DNA of 64,000 bases from assembly GCF_017654315.1 (NCBI RefSeq), contig NZ_CP072203.1, positions 3,286,001-3,350,000 on the forward strand, read 5' to 3'. The notes below the pieces were generated by a model, which did not search any database, was not told where the DNA came from, and saw only the letters and a list, made by a program, of their open reading frames with translations. Each line of letters begins with the position of its first letter. Position 1 is the first letter of the stretch. The stretch is from Gordonia polyisoprenivorans. GTDB lineage: Bacteria; Actinomycetota; Actinomycetes; Mycobacteriales; Mycobacteriaceae. The translations under genes were made by a program, and so were the position numbers. This document shows, piece after piece, positions 27,119 to 36,622 of the stretch.

Positions 27119-28405
27119 TCAGCTCCGGTCCGGCGACGGTGAGTCGCTCGACGCGGCCTCGTTCAGCGCTGCGGTGATCGGGCCGACCGTCAGCGCACGC
27201 TGCCAGACGCGGGCGTCACCGGCCGCCAGGCGGGCGTCGACCGCAGCCTCGGTGATCGGCGGATCGATTCCCTCCCAACACAATTGGCGCACCAGGTCGG
27301 GTGTCAGCAGGTTTTCCGGCGGAAGTGTGTGTTCCTCGGCGATCTGTTTGACCAGCGGTCGGACCGCGCTCGCGCGCGCCGCGGCCTCCGGATTGCGTTG
27401 ATCCCAGCGGCTGATCGGCGGAGGACCGGTGGCCGGGGTCTTGCGTGGCGGGAGTTCGGCGTCGGGCAGCTCGCGTGCGCGCAGCAGGGCCGAGAGCCAG
27501 ATCCCGGCCTGTCGTCGTTGCCGGGGCCCGCCGAAGACCGGCAGGCGGGTCAGCTCGTCGGTGGTCGAGGGAGCCGCAGCGGCAGCGGTGATGATCGCCG
27601 AGTCCGGCAGTACCCGACCGGGCGCGACGTCGCGTCGCTGCGCGATCTCCTCACGCGCCGACCACAATTCGCGGACCGCGGCCAGTCCACGGGCAGTCTT
27701 GACGGTGTGGATGTTGGCGGTCCGCCGCCAGCGGTCGGTGCGCGGCGGCGACGGTGGACGGCGTAGTACATACGCGAATTCCTCAGCCGCCCAGTCACTT
27801 TTCCCGGCGTCGCGCAGAGCCGCGTCCATCGCATCGCGTAACTCGACGAGTACCTCGACGTCGAGCGCGGCATAGTTGAGCCACTCCGGCGGCAGCGGGC
27901 GCTTCGACCAATCGGCCGCCCCATGGCCCTTCTGCAAACCGAGTCCGAGGAACTGCTCGACCATCGCGGCCAGATTGACCTTCGTCAGCCCGAGCAATCG
28001 CCCGGCGAGTTCGGTGTCGAAGAGTGTGGTGGTCCGGAATCCGAGCTCGCGCAGGCACGGCAGGTCCTGGTCGGCGGCATGCAGAATCCACTCGGGTTCG
28101 GCGAGTGCGTCGATCACCGGCTGCAGCGCCTCGGGCTCCTCGATCGGGTCGAGCAAGAAGCTGCCTGCGCCGGTGCGGCGGATCTGGATCAGGTAGGCCC
28201 GCTGCGAGTACCGATAGCCCGACGCCCGCTCGGTGTCGAGTGCGACCGGACCGCTGCCCGCGGCCAATCGTTGTGCCGCATCGGCGAAGTGGGCGGCGGA
28301 CGACAGGACCGGCGGCACGCCCTCCCGGGGTGCCAACAGCGGGGTGACGGGCGGCGAGTCCGACTCGGGCTCCTCCGCGGCTCCGGTCGGGTCCGCGTCG
28401 TTCAC
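27119..28405 (-). CDS. rnd: Ribonuclease D (DEDDy exonuclease, HRDC domains)
   Basis: 428 aa. GTG 28405 overlaps the DUF3000 stop (GTGA), and the frame upstream of it lies in the DUF3000 gene. Exonuclease motifs: ExoI VALDTERA (Asp, Glu), ExoII ILHAADQDLPCL (Asp), ExoIII NYAALDVEVLVEL (Tyr, Asp). A C-terminal half of about 220 residues holds HRDC-like helices (ARGLAAVRELWSAREEIAQR). It trims RNA 3' ends, typically tRNA precursors, with two metal ions. It is translationally coupled to DUF3000, as in mycobacteria (Rv2681/Rv2680). Confidence 0.92.
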   Translation of the reverse strand: MNDADPTGAAEEPESDSPPVTPLLAPREGVPPVLSSAAHFADAAQRLAAGSGPVALDTERASGYRYSQRAYLIQIRRTGAGSFLLDPIEEPEALQPVIDALAEPEWILHAADQDLPCLRELGFRTTTLFDTELAGRLLGLTKVNLAAMVEQFLGLGLQKGHGAADWSKRPLPPEWLNYAALDVEVLVELRDAMDAALRDAGKSDWAAEEFAYVLRRPPSPPRTDRWRRTANIHTVKTARGLAAVRELWSAREEIAQRRDVAPGRVLPDSAIITAAAAAPSTTDELTRLPVFGGPRQRRQAGIWLSALLRARELPDAELPPRKTPATGPPPISRWDQRNPEAAARASAVRPLVKQIAEEHTLPPENLLTPDLVRQLCWEGIDPPITEAAVDARLAAGDARVWQRALTVGPITAALNEAASSDSPSPDRS

Positions 28406-29046
28406 GCCGACCCGAGTTCGGTGACCCCGACCGGCGGCAGACCCGCCGCCGACGACAAGACCTCGCAGAATCCCTCCAGATGACCGCCGAGGCCGTCGGA
28501 GGTTGGTGCGGTCCACGAGGCGCGCAACTCGAGTTGATGAGCTCGTGGGGGGCCGGCGATGTCGCCGTAGCGCACCGACGTCGTCGAGGTGACGGTGCCG
28601 CCGAGTGCGGTCACCTCCACCCGGCCGCCGGAGCTGGCGTGCACACTGCCGTCGGAGGCGGTCTGGCCGACCGGTACGCCGAGCGCGTCGGACAACCAAC
28701 TCCACGCGACCTCCGGGAGCAACGGGTCCATCGCGAGTGCGGCCTCGACCTCGGCCTGGATGTAGGCGACGAGCCGCATCGTCCCGTTCCAGGCGTCCTG
28801 GCCGTCGGGGTCGTAGAGCAGGATCAGCCGTCCGAATGCGCTGCCCTGGCCGTCGGCGTCGATGTCGAGGTCGTCGGGTGAGTCCGGAGGGCGCACCTCG
28901 GCGCCGACGGCGTAGCTGTAGGGGGCGAGGCGCTGCGGGGGACGGATCGGCCCGACCTCGATCTCGCGCCGGATGCGCGCGGAATGCAGCGACTCGACCG
29001 CGGTGCGGAAGTCAGCAGGCTCCATCGGAGCTCCGGAGGAGGTCAC
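28402..29046 (-). CDS. DUF3000 protein
   Basis: 214 aa. GTG 29046 is chosen because TACCGT lies exactly 7 nt upstream (leaderless). ATG 29025 with GGAG at 5 nt is the alternative. Conserved segments are FRTAVESLHSARIRREIEVG, PPQRLAPYSYAVGAEV, GRLILLYDPDGQDAWNGTMR and EVAWSWLSDALGV. No catalytic motif or membrane segment is seen and the function is unknown, but the gene is always paired with RNase D in this group and is coupled to it here by a 4-nt overlap. A role in RNA metabolism is only suggested by that pairing. Confidence 0.88.
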   Translation of the reverse strand: MTSSGAPMEPADFRTAVESLHSARIRREIEVGPIRPPQRLAPYSYAVGAEVRPPDSPDDLDIDADGQGSAFGRLILLYDPDGQDAWNGTMRLVAYIQAEVEAALAMDPLLPEVAWSWLSDALGVPVGQTASDGSVHASSGGRVEVTALGGTVTSTTSVRYGDIAGPPRAHQLELRASWTAPTSDGLGGHLEGFCEVLSSAAGLPPVGVTELGSA

Positions 29047-29207
29047 GCCCCCGACGGTATGACGGAGACCACGTCGGGCGTCGGAGGCGCGCCGTGGTGA
29101 TGGTCACCACCGGGCGCCCCCCGCGCACCGGGACGACGCGCCGGGTTCCGGAGTAGCACGCCCGACCGCGCGATGCCGACGGGCCCCGCATGGCAGAGTG
29201 ATCGGTG

Positions 29208-30269
29208 ATGTCGCACTCACCAGGTACCCGCCGCAGTCACTCCCGTATGCCGCTCGTCGCCGCCGCACGGGGGGAGTCGCCCGCCCGCCGCCCGGTCTGG
29301 TTCATGCGGCAGGCCGGTCGATCGCTGCCCGAATACCGGGCGATCCGTGCCGAGATCGGAATGCTCGAGTCGTGCTTCGACCCGGATCTCGTCTGCGAGA
29401 TCACCATGCAGCCGGTCCGCCGCCATGACGTCGACGCGGCGATACTGTTCTCCGACATCGTGGTGCCGCTGAAGGCGGCGGGGGTCGATCTCGACATCGT
29501 CGCCGGTACCGGCCCGGTCATCGCCGCACCGATCCGCAGCACCGCCGACGTCGCGGCGTTGCCACGTCTGGATCCGGCCGCGGTGGGTGCGGTCGCGCGC
29601 GCGGTCACGAAGATCCTCGATCAGCTCGACGAGACCACCGCGCTGATCGGTTTCGCCGGTGCCCCGTTCACCCTGGCCTCCTACCTCATCGAGGGCGGTC
29701 CGAGTCGTAACTACGTCCACACCAAGGCGCTCATGCGCTCCGACCCCGACACGTGGCATGCGCTGATGGCCCGGCTCGCCGACATCACGATCACCTTCCT
29801 GCAGGTGCAACTCGACGCCGGGGTCGACGCCGTCCAGGTCTTCGACTCGTGGGCCGGTGCGCTCTCGGAGGCCGACTACCGCACCTTCGTCGCGCCGCAC
29901 GTCGATCGCGTCTTCGCCGAGCTCGCCGAATATGGTGTTCCCCGAATCCATTTCGGTGTCGGTACCGGTGAGTTGCTCGCGGCGATGGCCGAACCCGCCG
30001 ACGTCATCGGCGTCGACTGGCGGGTCCCGCTGGAGGAGGCGGTACACCGCGTCGGGCCGGGTAAGGCGGTGCAGGGCAACCTCGATCCCACCGTGCTGTT
30101 CGCCGGCCCCGCCGTCGTCGAGCAGGAGATCCAGCGCGTCCTCGACGACGGCCGCCGGGCCGTGGCCGCGGGTGCGGCCGGCCACATCGTGAACCTCGGT
30201 CACGGTGTGCTTCCCGACACCGATCCCGACGTGCTCACCCGCGCCGTCGAGCTGATCCACACCCTCTGA
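29208..30269 (+). CDS. hemE: Uroporphyrinogen decarboxylase
   Basis: 353 aa from ATG 29208; GTG 29205 directly before it is also possible. It removes four carboxyl groups from uroporphyrinogen III to give coproporphyrinogen III. The N-terminal signature [17 protein letters not shown] carries the conserved Arg/Gln/Arg substrate-binding residues. [12 protein letters not shown] supplies the catalytic Asp, [17 protein letters not shown] is the second signature and [10 protein letters not shown] is near the C-terminus. It is the first gene of a heme cluster, with a 1-nt overlap to hemY (TGATG) and hemQ 63 nt after hemY. It is divergent from DUF3000. Confidence 0.97.
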   Translation: MSHSPGTRRSHSRMPLVAAARGESPARRPVWFMRQAGRSLPEYRAIRAEIGMLESCFDPDLVCEITMQPVRRHDVDAAILFSDIVVPLKAAGVDLDIVAGTGPVIAAPIRSTADVAALPRLDPAAVGAVARAVTKILDQLDETTALIGFAGAPFTLASYLIEGGPSRNYVHTKALMRSDPDTWHALMARLADITITFLQVQLDAGVDAVQVFDSWAGALSEADYRTFVAPHVDRVFAELAEYGVPRIHFGVGTGELLAAMAEPADVIGVDWRVPLEEAVHRVGPGKAVQGNLDPTVLFAGPAVVEQEIQRVLDDGRRAVAAGAAGHIVNLGHGVLPDTDPDVLTRAVELIHTL

Positions 30270-31663
30270 TGCCGGCGCGGGTCGCGATCGTCGGCGGGGG
30301 AGTCTCCGGCCTGGTCGCGGCCTACCGGTTGCGTCGTGCGCTCGGCGAGGACGCCACGATCGACCTGTATGAGCAGCGCGAGCGGCTCGGCGGCGTGCTG
30401 CACACCGTCGACGTCGCCGGGCAGGCCACCGACGTCGGAGCCGAAGCGTTCATCGTGCGCCGGCCGGAGGCTGTCGCGCTGGTCGACGAACTCGGTCTGG
30501 CCGATCGGGTCGTCTCGCCGACGCCCCGCCGCCCCGCGATCTGGGCCGGCGGCCGGCTGCATGCCATGCCCGCTCCCGCCCTGATGGGTATCCCGGCCAC
30601 GGCAGAGGTGATGGCCGGCCTCGCCGATCCCGCCGACCTCGCCCGCATCGCCGCCGAACCCGACCGCGCCCTGGCGTGGCGGCCCGGTGACGACGTCGCT
30701 GTCGGCGATCTCGTCGCCGACCGGTTCGGCGCGTCGGTCGTCGCGCGCAGCGTCGATCCCATGCTCGGTGGCGTGTACTCGTCGTTGGCCGCCGACATCG
30801 GTGTGCGCGAAGCTATCCCGGCGCTGGCCGCGCGACTCGACGCGGGTGCGCCGAGCCTGTCGGCGGCCGTCGGAGGGCTGCTCACCCCGGTCGGTACCGG
30901 TGGCCCGGTGTTCGGGACGCTCGTCGGCGGCTATCGGGTGCTCGTCGATGCGCTCACCGCAGCCGCGCGGCCGGCCTTGTGCACCGATCGACAGGTCGTG
31001 GCCGTCCACGCCGACGGCGATCGGTGGCGGGTGGGCACCGAGTCCGGAACCGACACCGTCTATGACGGCCTCGTTCTCGCTGTTCCCGCATGGATCGCCG
31101 CCCGCCTGCTCGCCGGGATCGGCGATGAGTTCGTCGCCACCCTGGCGGCGGTCGAGCCGACGTCGTCGGTGGTGGTCTCGATCGCGTTGACGCCGGGCAC
31201 GGCTCTGCCCGATCACTCCGGCGTGCTGGTGGCGACCGGAGAAGATCTGCGTCCCAAGGCATTCACGTTGTCCTCCCAGAAGTGGGCGCACGTGGGCGGT
31301 GACGGTGCGCCGGTGTCGGTGCGCGCCTCCTTCGGCCGCTACGGCGACCCGGTGGCCGACCCCGCCGACGATCCCGGCATCGACGAGTCCCTACGGTCGT
31401 GGGCGCTGACCGATCTGGATCGGATCTGTGCCGACGCCGGAGTGGCCGCCCCCTCGGCGCACGTGCTCGAGGCTCGCGTGCAGCGATGGGACGGCGGGCT
31501 GCCCCGTTACGCGCCCGGACACCTGGCCCGGATGGCCGAGGTCCTCGCCGCGCTGCCGCCGCGACTCGCGCTGGCCGGCTCCTCGTACGCCGGGGTCGGC
31601 GTGCCGGCCTGCATCGCGACGGCCGGTCGGGCCGCCGAGGTGATCCTCGCCGCTCTCGGCTGA
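30269..31663 (+). CDS. hemY: Coproporphyrinogen III oxidase, HemY/CgoX type
   Basis: 464 aa FAD enzyme. The N-terminal dinucleotide motif is VAIVGGGVSGLVAAYRLR, with DVGAEAFIVRRPEAVALV (substrate/FAD region) next and a C-terminal FAD motif around LALAGSSYAGVGVPACIATAG. In actinobacteria this enzyme oxidises coproporphyrinogen III to coproporphyrin III, which ferrochelatase and HemQ then turn into heme. The neighbour hemQ confirms the coproporphyrin-dependent route here. Translation is coupled to hemE through TGATG. Ferrochelatase is not in the window. Confidence 0.94.
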   Translation: MPARVAIVGGGVSGLVAAYRLRRALGEDATIDLYEQRERLGGVLHTVDVAGQATDVGAEAFIVRRPEAVALVDELGLADRVVSPTPRRPAIWAGGRLHAMPAPALMGIPATAEVMAGLADPADLARIAAEPDRALAWRPGDDVAVGDLVADRFGASVVARSVDPMLGGVYSSLAADIGVREAIPALAARLDAGAPSLSAAVGGLLTPVGTGGPVFGTLVGGYRVLVDALTAAARPALCTDRQVVAVHADGDRWRVGTESGTDTVYDGLVLAVPAWIAARLLAGIGDEFVATLAAVEPTSSVVVSIALTPGTALPDHSGVLVATGEDLRPKAFTLSSQKWAHVGGDGAPVSVRASFGRYGDPVADPADDPGIDESLRSWALTDLDRICADAGVAAPSAHVLEARVQRWDGGLPRYAPGHLARMAEVLAALPPRLALAGSSYAGVGVPACIATAGRAAEVILAALG

Positions 31664-31726
31664 GGGCCGTGCGGGCCTACCGACCTGGGTGTCGACGGCC
31701 CCGCCCGCGGTGGCACCATGGGGTGC

Positions 31727-32422
31727 ATGAGCCGCTTGGACTATGCCGCACTGAATTCGACGATCCGCTATCTGATGTTCTCGGTGTTCGCCGTGCGCCC
31801 GGGTGAGCTCGGCGACGACCGCGACTCGGTCAAGTCCGAGGTGACGGACTTCTTCAAGTCCCTCAACGACTCCGACGTCGTCGTGCGCGGGGTATACGAG
31901 GTGTCGGGGATGCGTGCCGACGCCGACTACATGATCTGGTGGCACGCGGAGAAACTCGAGGATCTGCAGGCCGCCTACAACCGATTCCGACGCGAGACCC
32001 CGCTGGGCCGGGCAAGCGATCCGGTGTGGAGCAACGTCGCGTTGCACCGTCCGGCCGAGTTCAACAAGAGTCACGTCCCGGCCTTCCTGGCCGGCGAGGA
32101 ACCGGGTAACTACATCTGCGTCTACCCGTTCGTCCGGTCCTACGAGTGGTACCTGCTGCCCGACGAGGAACGCCGCAAGATGCTCGCCGACCACGGCATG
32201 GCTGCCCGTGGCTACAAGGACGTCCGCGCCAACACCGTCGCGTCGTTCGCGCTCGGCGACTACGAATGGCTACTCGCCTTCGAGGCACCGGAGTTGCACC
32301 GCATCGTCGATCTGATGCGCGATCTGCGCGCCACCGAGGCCCGCATGCACGTGCGTGAGGAGACGCCGTTCTTCACCGGACCCCGCGTCGAGCCCGGCGC
32401 CCTCGTCGACACGCTGCCCTGA
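31727..32422 (+). CDS. hemQ: Coproheme decarboxylase HemQ/ChdC
   Basis: 231 aa from ATG 31727 ([10 protein letters not shown]). The frame is open 9 nt further up but homologues start here, and a CACCAT element 7 nt upstream hints at a leaderless mRNA. Conserved stretches are [47 protein letters not shown] (its Tyr corresponds to the catalytic radical Tyr of the family) and [19 protein letters not shown] with the heme-ligand His. It converts coproheme III to heme b using hydrogen peroxide, the final step of the Gram-positive heme pathway. It is the Rv2676c counterpart. Confidence 0.95.
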   Translation: MSRLDYAALNSTIRYLMFSVFAVRPGELGDDRDSVKSEVTDFFKSLNDSDVVVRGVYEVSGMRADADYMIWWHAEKLEDLQAAYNRFRRETPLGRASDPVWSNVALHRPAEFNKSHVPAFLAGEEPGNYICVYPFVRSYEWYLLPDEERRKMLADHGMAARGYKDVRANTVASFALGDYEWLLAFEAPELHRIVDLMRDLRATEARMHVREETPFFTGPRVEPGALVDTLP

Positions 32423-32453
32423 GCGCCCGCTGACAACGCAGTAGTCCGAGGTC

Positions 32454-33092
32454 ATGTACGTCCCAACCGGTTTCGCCCTCTCCGACGAGGAGATCGCCGA
32501 GCTTCTCGGTGACCCCGGACTGGCCCAGCTCGTGTCGGTGGGTGCCTCCGGTCTCGTCGTGACGCCACTGCCCCTGATCTACGACCGGCCCAACGCCCGG
32601 CTGCTCGGGCACATGGCCAAGGCCAACCCGCATTGGCGCGAGGCCGCCACACAGACCGAGTCCGTCGCGATCTTCGCGCTGTCCGACGGCTACATCTCAC
32701 CGTCGCTGTATGCCACCAAGGCCGAGACCGGCCGGGTGGTGCCGACCTGGAATTACGAGACCGTGCACGCGCACGGGCAGCTCCGATTCCACACCGATCG
32801 CGACTGGCTGTACCGGCAGGTGTGCGCGCTGACCGATCTGCACGAAGGCTCACGGGACCAACCGTGGGCGGTCACCGATGCACCCGCGGAGTTCGTCGAC
32901 AAGCAGCTGTCCGCCATCGTCGGGGTCGAGCTGTCGATCACTCGGTGGGAGGGCAAGGCCAAGATGTCGCAGAACCAGCCCGAACGCAATCGGGACAGCG
33001 TCATCGAGCACCTGTCACGCTCACCGATCGCGGCCGATCAGGCCATGGCTCGCCGAATCGCGCGCCGGTCCGCCGACCGGCGGGACCGTTAG
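32454..33092 (+). CDS. PaiB-type FMN-binding protein
   Basis: 212 aa. The FMN-binding split-barrel motifs of the PaiB family are present: MYVPTGFALSDEEI, LVVTPLPLIYD, LLGHMAKANPHWR, GYISPSLYATK, VPTWNYETVHAHGQL and a C-terminal VELSITRWEGKAKMSQNQP with the invariant GKxKxSQN. PaiB proteins were named negative regulators of sporulation and protease genes, but flavin-dependent chemistry is likely and the target here is unknown. The gene follows hemQ after 31 nt and may be part of the heme operon. Its TAG stop interlocks with the TAA of convergent msrB (TTAG, 33089-33092). Confidence 0.85.
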   Translation: MYVPTGFALSDEEIAELLGDPGLAQLVSVGASGLVVTPLPLIYDRPNARLLGHMAKANPHWREAATQTESVAIFALSDGYISPSLYATKAETGRVVPTWNYETVHAHGQLRFHTDRDWLYRQVCALTDLHEGSRDQPWAVTDAPAEFVDKQLSAIVGVELSITRWEGKAKMSQNQPERNRDSVIEHLSRSPIAADQAMARRIARRSADRRDR

Positions 33093-33538
33093 GCCCCGCC
33101 GTCCTCCGGTTCGAGTGTCAGGCTGATCGAATTGATGCAGTACCGCAGATCGGTGGGGGTGTCATAACCCTCGCCGGCGAACACGTGGCCGAGGTGGCTG
33201 CCGCAATTGGCGCACAGCACCTCGGTGCGGCGCATGCCCAGCGAGTCGTCGGAACGCTCGATGATCGCGTCACCGGCCAGCGGCGAGAAGAACGACGGCC
33301 AGCCGCAGTGCGACTCGAATTTCTGCTCGCTGCGGAACAATTCGTGTCCGCAGGCCCGGCAACGGTAGACCCCGACACTTTTTGTATCGGTGTACTCGCC
33401 GGTGAACGGCGCCTCGGTACCTGCTTGGCGCAGAACCCGGTACTCGGCGGGGGTGAGGCGCTCGCGCCACTGGTCATCGGTGAGATCGGCCAGTTCGGCG
33501 GGGTCCTGCACGTCCTTGCGGGCGGGGGTGTCGGTCAT
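33089..33538 (-). CDS. msrB: Peptide-methionine (R)-S-oxide reductase
   Basis: 149 aa. Start ATG 33538 is supported by TACGGT six nt upstream (leaderless). It reduces methionine-R-sulfoxide in proteins. It has two zinc CxxC pairs (YRCRACGHELF and VLCANCGSHLGHVF), the substrate loop HCGWPSFFSP, and the C-terminal catalytic motif RYCINSISL with the resolving/catalytic Cys. It lies downstream of aftC on the same strand but 54 nt away with its own -10 element. The stop codon overlaps that of the PaiB-like gene. Confidence 0.96.
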   Translation of the reverse strand: MTDTPARKDVQDPAELADLTDDQWRERLTPAEYRVLRQAGTEAPFTGEYTDTKSVGVYRCRACGHELFRSEQKFESHCGWPSFFSPLAGDAIIERSDDSLGMRRTEVLCANCGSHLGHVFAGEGYDTPTDLRYCINSISLTLEPEDGGA

Positions 33539-33592
33539 GATTCCACCGTACGAGCTGCGGCCACCGCCCGCCAGCACGGTCGGCAGGATGGT

Positions 33593-34864
33593 CTATCGGG
33601 CTGCCGACGGGGTCGGCGCACCGACCTGTTCGCGCTGATCGTCGGCAGGCGGTTCCGGCGCGGAGAAGTCCCGCCAGCCACCGGCCACGCCGTCGCGACG
33701 CATGTCCAGATATCGGAACAGCAGCGAGCAGAACACCGCGATCATCAGCAGCGACCACCCCCAGGTGACCTTGTTGTATTCGAGCTGTCTGCCGAGGGCA
33801 TCCCAGCGCACCGAATAGAACGCGTCGAAGGTGAAGCAGCCGTAGACACCGAGCCAGGCCGGCCAGTTACGCATCGGTGAGCCCGGGATGAACACGGTCA
33901 TCAACAGCGGGAACAGCAGCATCGAGTAGTAGCCCTGGCCCAGTGAGCTCACCAGGAAGGTGGTGCACAGTAACACCCCGGACGACGTGGCGAGCCAGAG
34001 CAACTCGTTGGTGCGGCGGTAATAGCGGTAGAGGAACCACAGCGCGAACACCGCCATCAGCGTGAACGCGATCCGCAGGAGCAGCACCAGCCAGTCGGCG
34101 ACACCGAAGTACGCGCCGTTACCGCCGATCGAACTGTTGTAGTAGTCGCGGGTCTCGCCGAGGTACGGCACCGTGCGCGTGATGAACGACATCGGATCCG
34201 CCGACACCGGCCACGCCACCAGATTCAGCACCACCGGAATCCCGATGGCGGTCACCAGGATTCGCCATCGACCCACCAGCAGCGGCAGCAACAGCAGGGG
34301 AGCGAGCACCGGTTTGACCGCCAGTGTCAGCCCGATGGGCACGCCGGCCCACCAGTCCTGTCGGTGCAGCATCACCATCAGGAAGCCGAGCAGGCCCAGC
34401 AGCACGAAGGCGTTGAAGTTGGTGAAGATCAGTGTGTGCGCGACGGTTTCGGTGCTGAAGAAGAAGAACAGCACGGTCGGCATCACCCAGGTTGTGACGC
34501 CGAAGCCGAACAGTCGGGTGATGAGGTAGGCGCACAGGATCAGCACAACGACGCTGACCGCGATGAACAGCCACCGCGAGCGTTCCGGGTCGATGACCGC
34601 CAGCGGGGACATCAGCAGGGTGCCCGACGGCGGATACAGATAATGCGGATCGACCGTGTTGAGGTTCTCGCCGTAGACCGCCCGGCGGTTCAGGAATGCC
34701 AGGGCGGCGTTGTAGACCGGCTTGAAGTCGTCGGTACGGTCACCGTTGACCCCGAGGATCACCGACCGCTGGAAGATCATCATCAGGGTGATCGGCCACA
34801 GCACCATCGGGATGATGCGCTGAGCCGGCATCTGCGGGTAGAGATACCTGTCGAGAAAGGCCAC
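33593..34864 (-). CDS. aftC: Alpha-(1->3) arabinofuranosyltransferase AftC (GT87)
   Basis: 423 aa integral membrane glycosyltransferase with about 10 helices. The first extracytoplasmic loop has the GT-C acidic motif GDRTDDFKPVYNAALAFLN and VDPHYLYPPSGTLLMSPLA. A later YYNSSIGGNGAYFG loop and LVSSLGQGYYSMLLFPLL are also typical. It adds alpha-1,3 arabinofuranose branches to arabinogalactan and lipoarabinomannan from decaprenyl-phosphoarabinose on the outer side of the membrane. GTG 34864 has TACGGT exactly six nt upstream. Position and neighbours match Rv2673. Confidence 0.9.
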   Translation of the reverse strand: MAFLDRYLYPQMPAQRIIPMVLWPITLMMIFQRSVILGVNGDRTDDFKPVYNAALAFLNRRAVYGENLNTVDPHYLYPPSGTLLMSPLAVIDPERSRWLFIAVSVVVLILCAYLITRLFGFGVTTWVMPTVLFFFFSTETVAHTLIFTNFNAFVLLGLLGFLMVMLHRQDWWAGVPIGLTLAVKPVLAPLLLLPLLVGRWRILVTAIGIPVVLNLVAWPVSADPMSFITRTVPYLGETRDYYNSSIGGNGAYFGVADWLVLLLRIAFTLMAVFALWFLYRYYRRTNELLWLATSSGVLLCTTFLVSSLGQGYYSMLLFPLLMTVFIPGSPMRNWPAWLGVYGCFTFDAFYSVRWDALGRQLEYNKVTWGWSLLMIAVFCSLLFRYLDMRRDGVAGGWRDFSAPEPPADDQREQVGAPTPSAAR

Positions 34865-34941
34865 CCGCGAACCGTACTACGCGCGTGGTGCCGGTCTCGA
34901 CCGGCCGGTGGTGGTGGTGTCGGTGCGGGCCGGCGGCGGGG

Positions 34942-36600
34942 TCAGCTCGGGCAGCCTCGTTCGGACGGGCCGCCCAGCGGTGCCGAGGCGACGTACTCGG
35001 CCACGGTATCGGCGACGCAGCTGCTGCGGGCGACTGCGGAATAGCCCAGACCGTTCCAACTGACCGTCACCGGTGAGGTGGACGCGCGGGTGAACAGTGC
35101 GCCGAGGGCGTCGGCGTCGGTGCCGCCGTTGATCGGGTCGCCCGGATTGTCCAGGACCAGTGGTGCGACCGGGAAACCGGTCGGTGGAGCCACCGCCTCG
35201 CCCGCGGCCCAGCCGTTGCAGCGCATGAGCGACAGCGCGGCGTCGGTGCCGGTGAGCGGATTGTCCTTGGACCAGGTGGTGATCAGGCCGCCGATCTCGT
35301 TCTGGCTGACCGGCCCGGTCACGTCGTTGCAGTCGCCGACGATCTGGCCGTCGGTCAGGCGCAGGGATTGTGCCTGATCGGCGAGGCCCGACAGTGCGCC
35401 GGTGTCGCCGCGATCGGCGGCGGCGATTGCCGAGGCGACGCCACCGATGCCGTCGGGCGAATTGGCGGCCAGTGCGAGCCCGGTGGTGATCCCGGCGAGC
35501 GCCTGGGTGTCCGAGAGTGCGCCGAGGTCACCGTTGCGTCCCTTGGTCAGGACGTCGGCGATGGTGGCGGCGCCGCCCGAGCCCAGGGCGCATGCGTTGC
35601 CCAGCGCGGCGCAGCGTTGGGTGAAGGTGGTGAGTGCGGCTTGGACCCCGGTGGCCGCCGCGGCGGCGGTGTCGCGGGCGTTGGCGCCGAACGGGGTGGG
35701 GGTGTCGAGGATGATGCGCCCCGACCGGCCGCCGTAGAGCGCGGTGTAGCCAATCACGACGTCGGAGCCCTCACCGACGCCGATCAGACCGAGCTGGGGA
35801 ACGTTCCATCGCTTGCGCAGGGTCTCCAGGTCGGAGGCGGCGGCGCCGATGCCGAAGGCCAGCTGGTCGGGGGCGAGGGTTTCGGTGCACGCGTCGGCGG
35901 CGTCGGAGGCCGCCGACGCCAGGTCGCCGATGCGGCGATCCTCGGACGCTCCGCGGGTCAGGCCGTTGTCGGCGTAGGTGGCGCGATCGGCGCGGGTCAG
36001 ACAGTCCAACGGAGTGCTCTGCGGGATTCCGCGTCGGTCCACGGCCACCACCGGATGTGTGTCGAGCAGGCTGCGGCCGGCACCGGAGGCCAGCAGCAAC
36101 AGTGCGCGCGAGGACGGCATGTCGGTCCCGGAGGTGAGGACCAGGGGTGCGGCGTCCGCGGGCGTCTTGGGCGAGGTGATGCGGGTCAGGGCGAGGGAGA
36201 GCGTCGTCTGCGACCGGTCCGGGTCGACCGGGGAGGCCAGCGCGGCGCACTGGACGGTCAGCCCGTTCGGTGCGGGGGTTCCGTAATCGCCGGAGACCTT
36301 GGCCGCACAGTCCTGCCACGGCAGGTCGTTGGCCGGGGCGCGCAGCTCCGGTGCCTTCGCCGGGGTACTCGAGGATGCGGGCGCGGACTGACCACCGTTG
36401 CCGCCACCGCCGGGGACCAGGGCCGGACCGGGATCGGGGCCGATGGCGCACGCGGAGATGCCGATCGTCACCGCGGCCACGAGAGCCGCGACGGACACGC
36501 CGGACCGTCGCCACGGCCTGCCGGTGCGCGTCGGTGTGATTCGTTCCGGTGCGGTGTGCGACCGTCCCCGGAACACCGGGCCGCGTCTTGCCAGGGCCAT
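34942..36600 (-). CDS. Secreted lipoprotein, alpha/beta-hydrolase fold (protease-like)
   Basis: 552 aa. ATG 36600 is supported by TACGCT 7 nt upstream. A twin-arginine-like basic head and a hydrophobic stretch lead to the lipobox GISACAIG, so the protein is probably anchored to the outer face of the membrane by a lipidated Cys. The mature part resembles tripeptidyl-aminopeptidase-type hydrolases: DLPWQDCAAKVSGDYG near the start, PVVAVDRRGIPQSTPLDC, and the C-terminal TAP-like region APLVLDNPGDPINGGTDADAL. At the usual nucleophile elbow it reads LIGVGEGSD, with Gly where the catalytic Ser is expected. Rv2672 is the positional counterpart. Confidence 0.82.
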   Translation of the reverse strand: MALARRGPVFRGRSHTAPERITPTRTGRPWRRSGVSVAALVAAVTIGISACAIGPDPGPALVPGGGGNGGQSAPASSSTPAKAPELRAPANDLPWQDCAAKVSGDYGTPAPNGLTVQCAALASPVDPDRSQTTLSLALTRITSPKTPADAAPLVLTSGTDMPSSRALLLLASGAGRSLLDTHPVVAVDRRGIPQSTPLDCLTRADRATYADNGLTRGASEDRRIGDLASAASDAADACTETLAPDQLAFGIGAAASDLETLRKRWNVPQLGLIGVGEGSDVVIGYTALYGGRSGRIILDTPTPFGANARDTAAAAATGVQAALTTFTQRCAALGNACALGSGGAATIADVLTKGRNGDLGALSDTQALAGITTGLALAANSPDGIGGVASAIAAADRGDTGALSGLADQAQSLRLTDGQIVGDCNDVTGPVSQNEIGGLITTWSKDNPLTGTDAALSLMRCNGWAAGEAVAPPTGFPVAPLVLDNPGDPINGGTDADALGALFTRASTSPVTVSWNGLGYSAVARSSCVADTVAEYVASAPLGGPSERGCPS

Positions 36601-36622
36601 GACGGCGAGCGTAGCCAATCGG

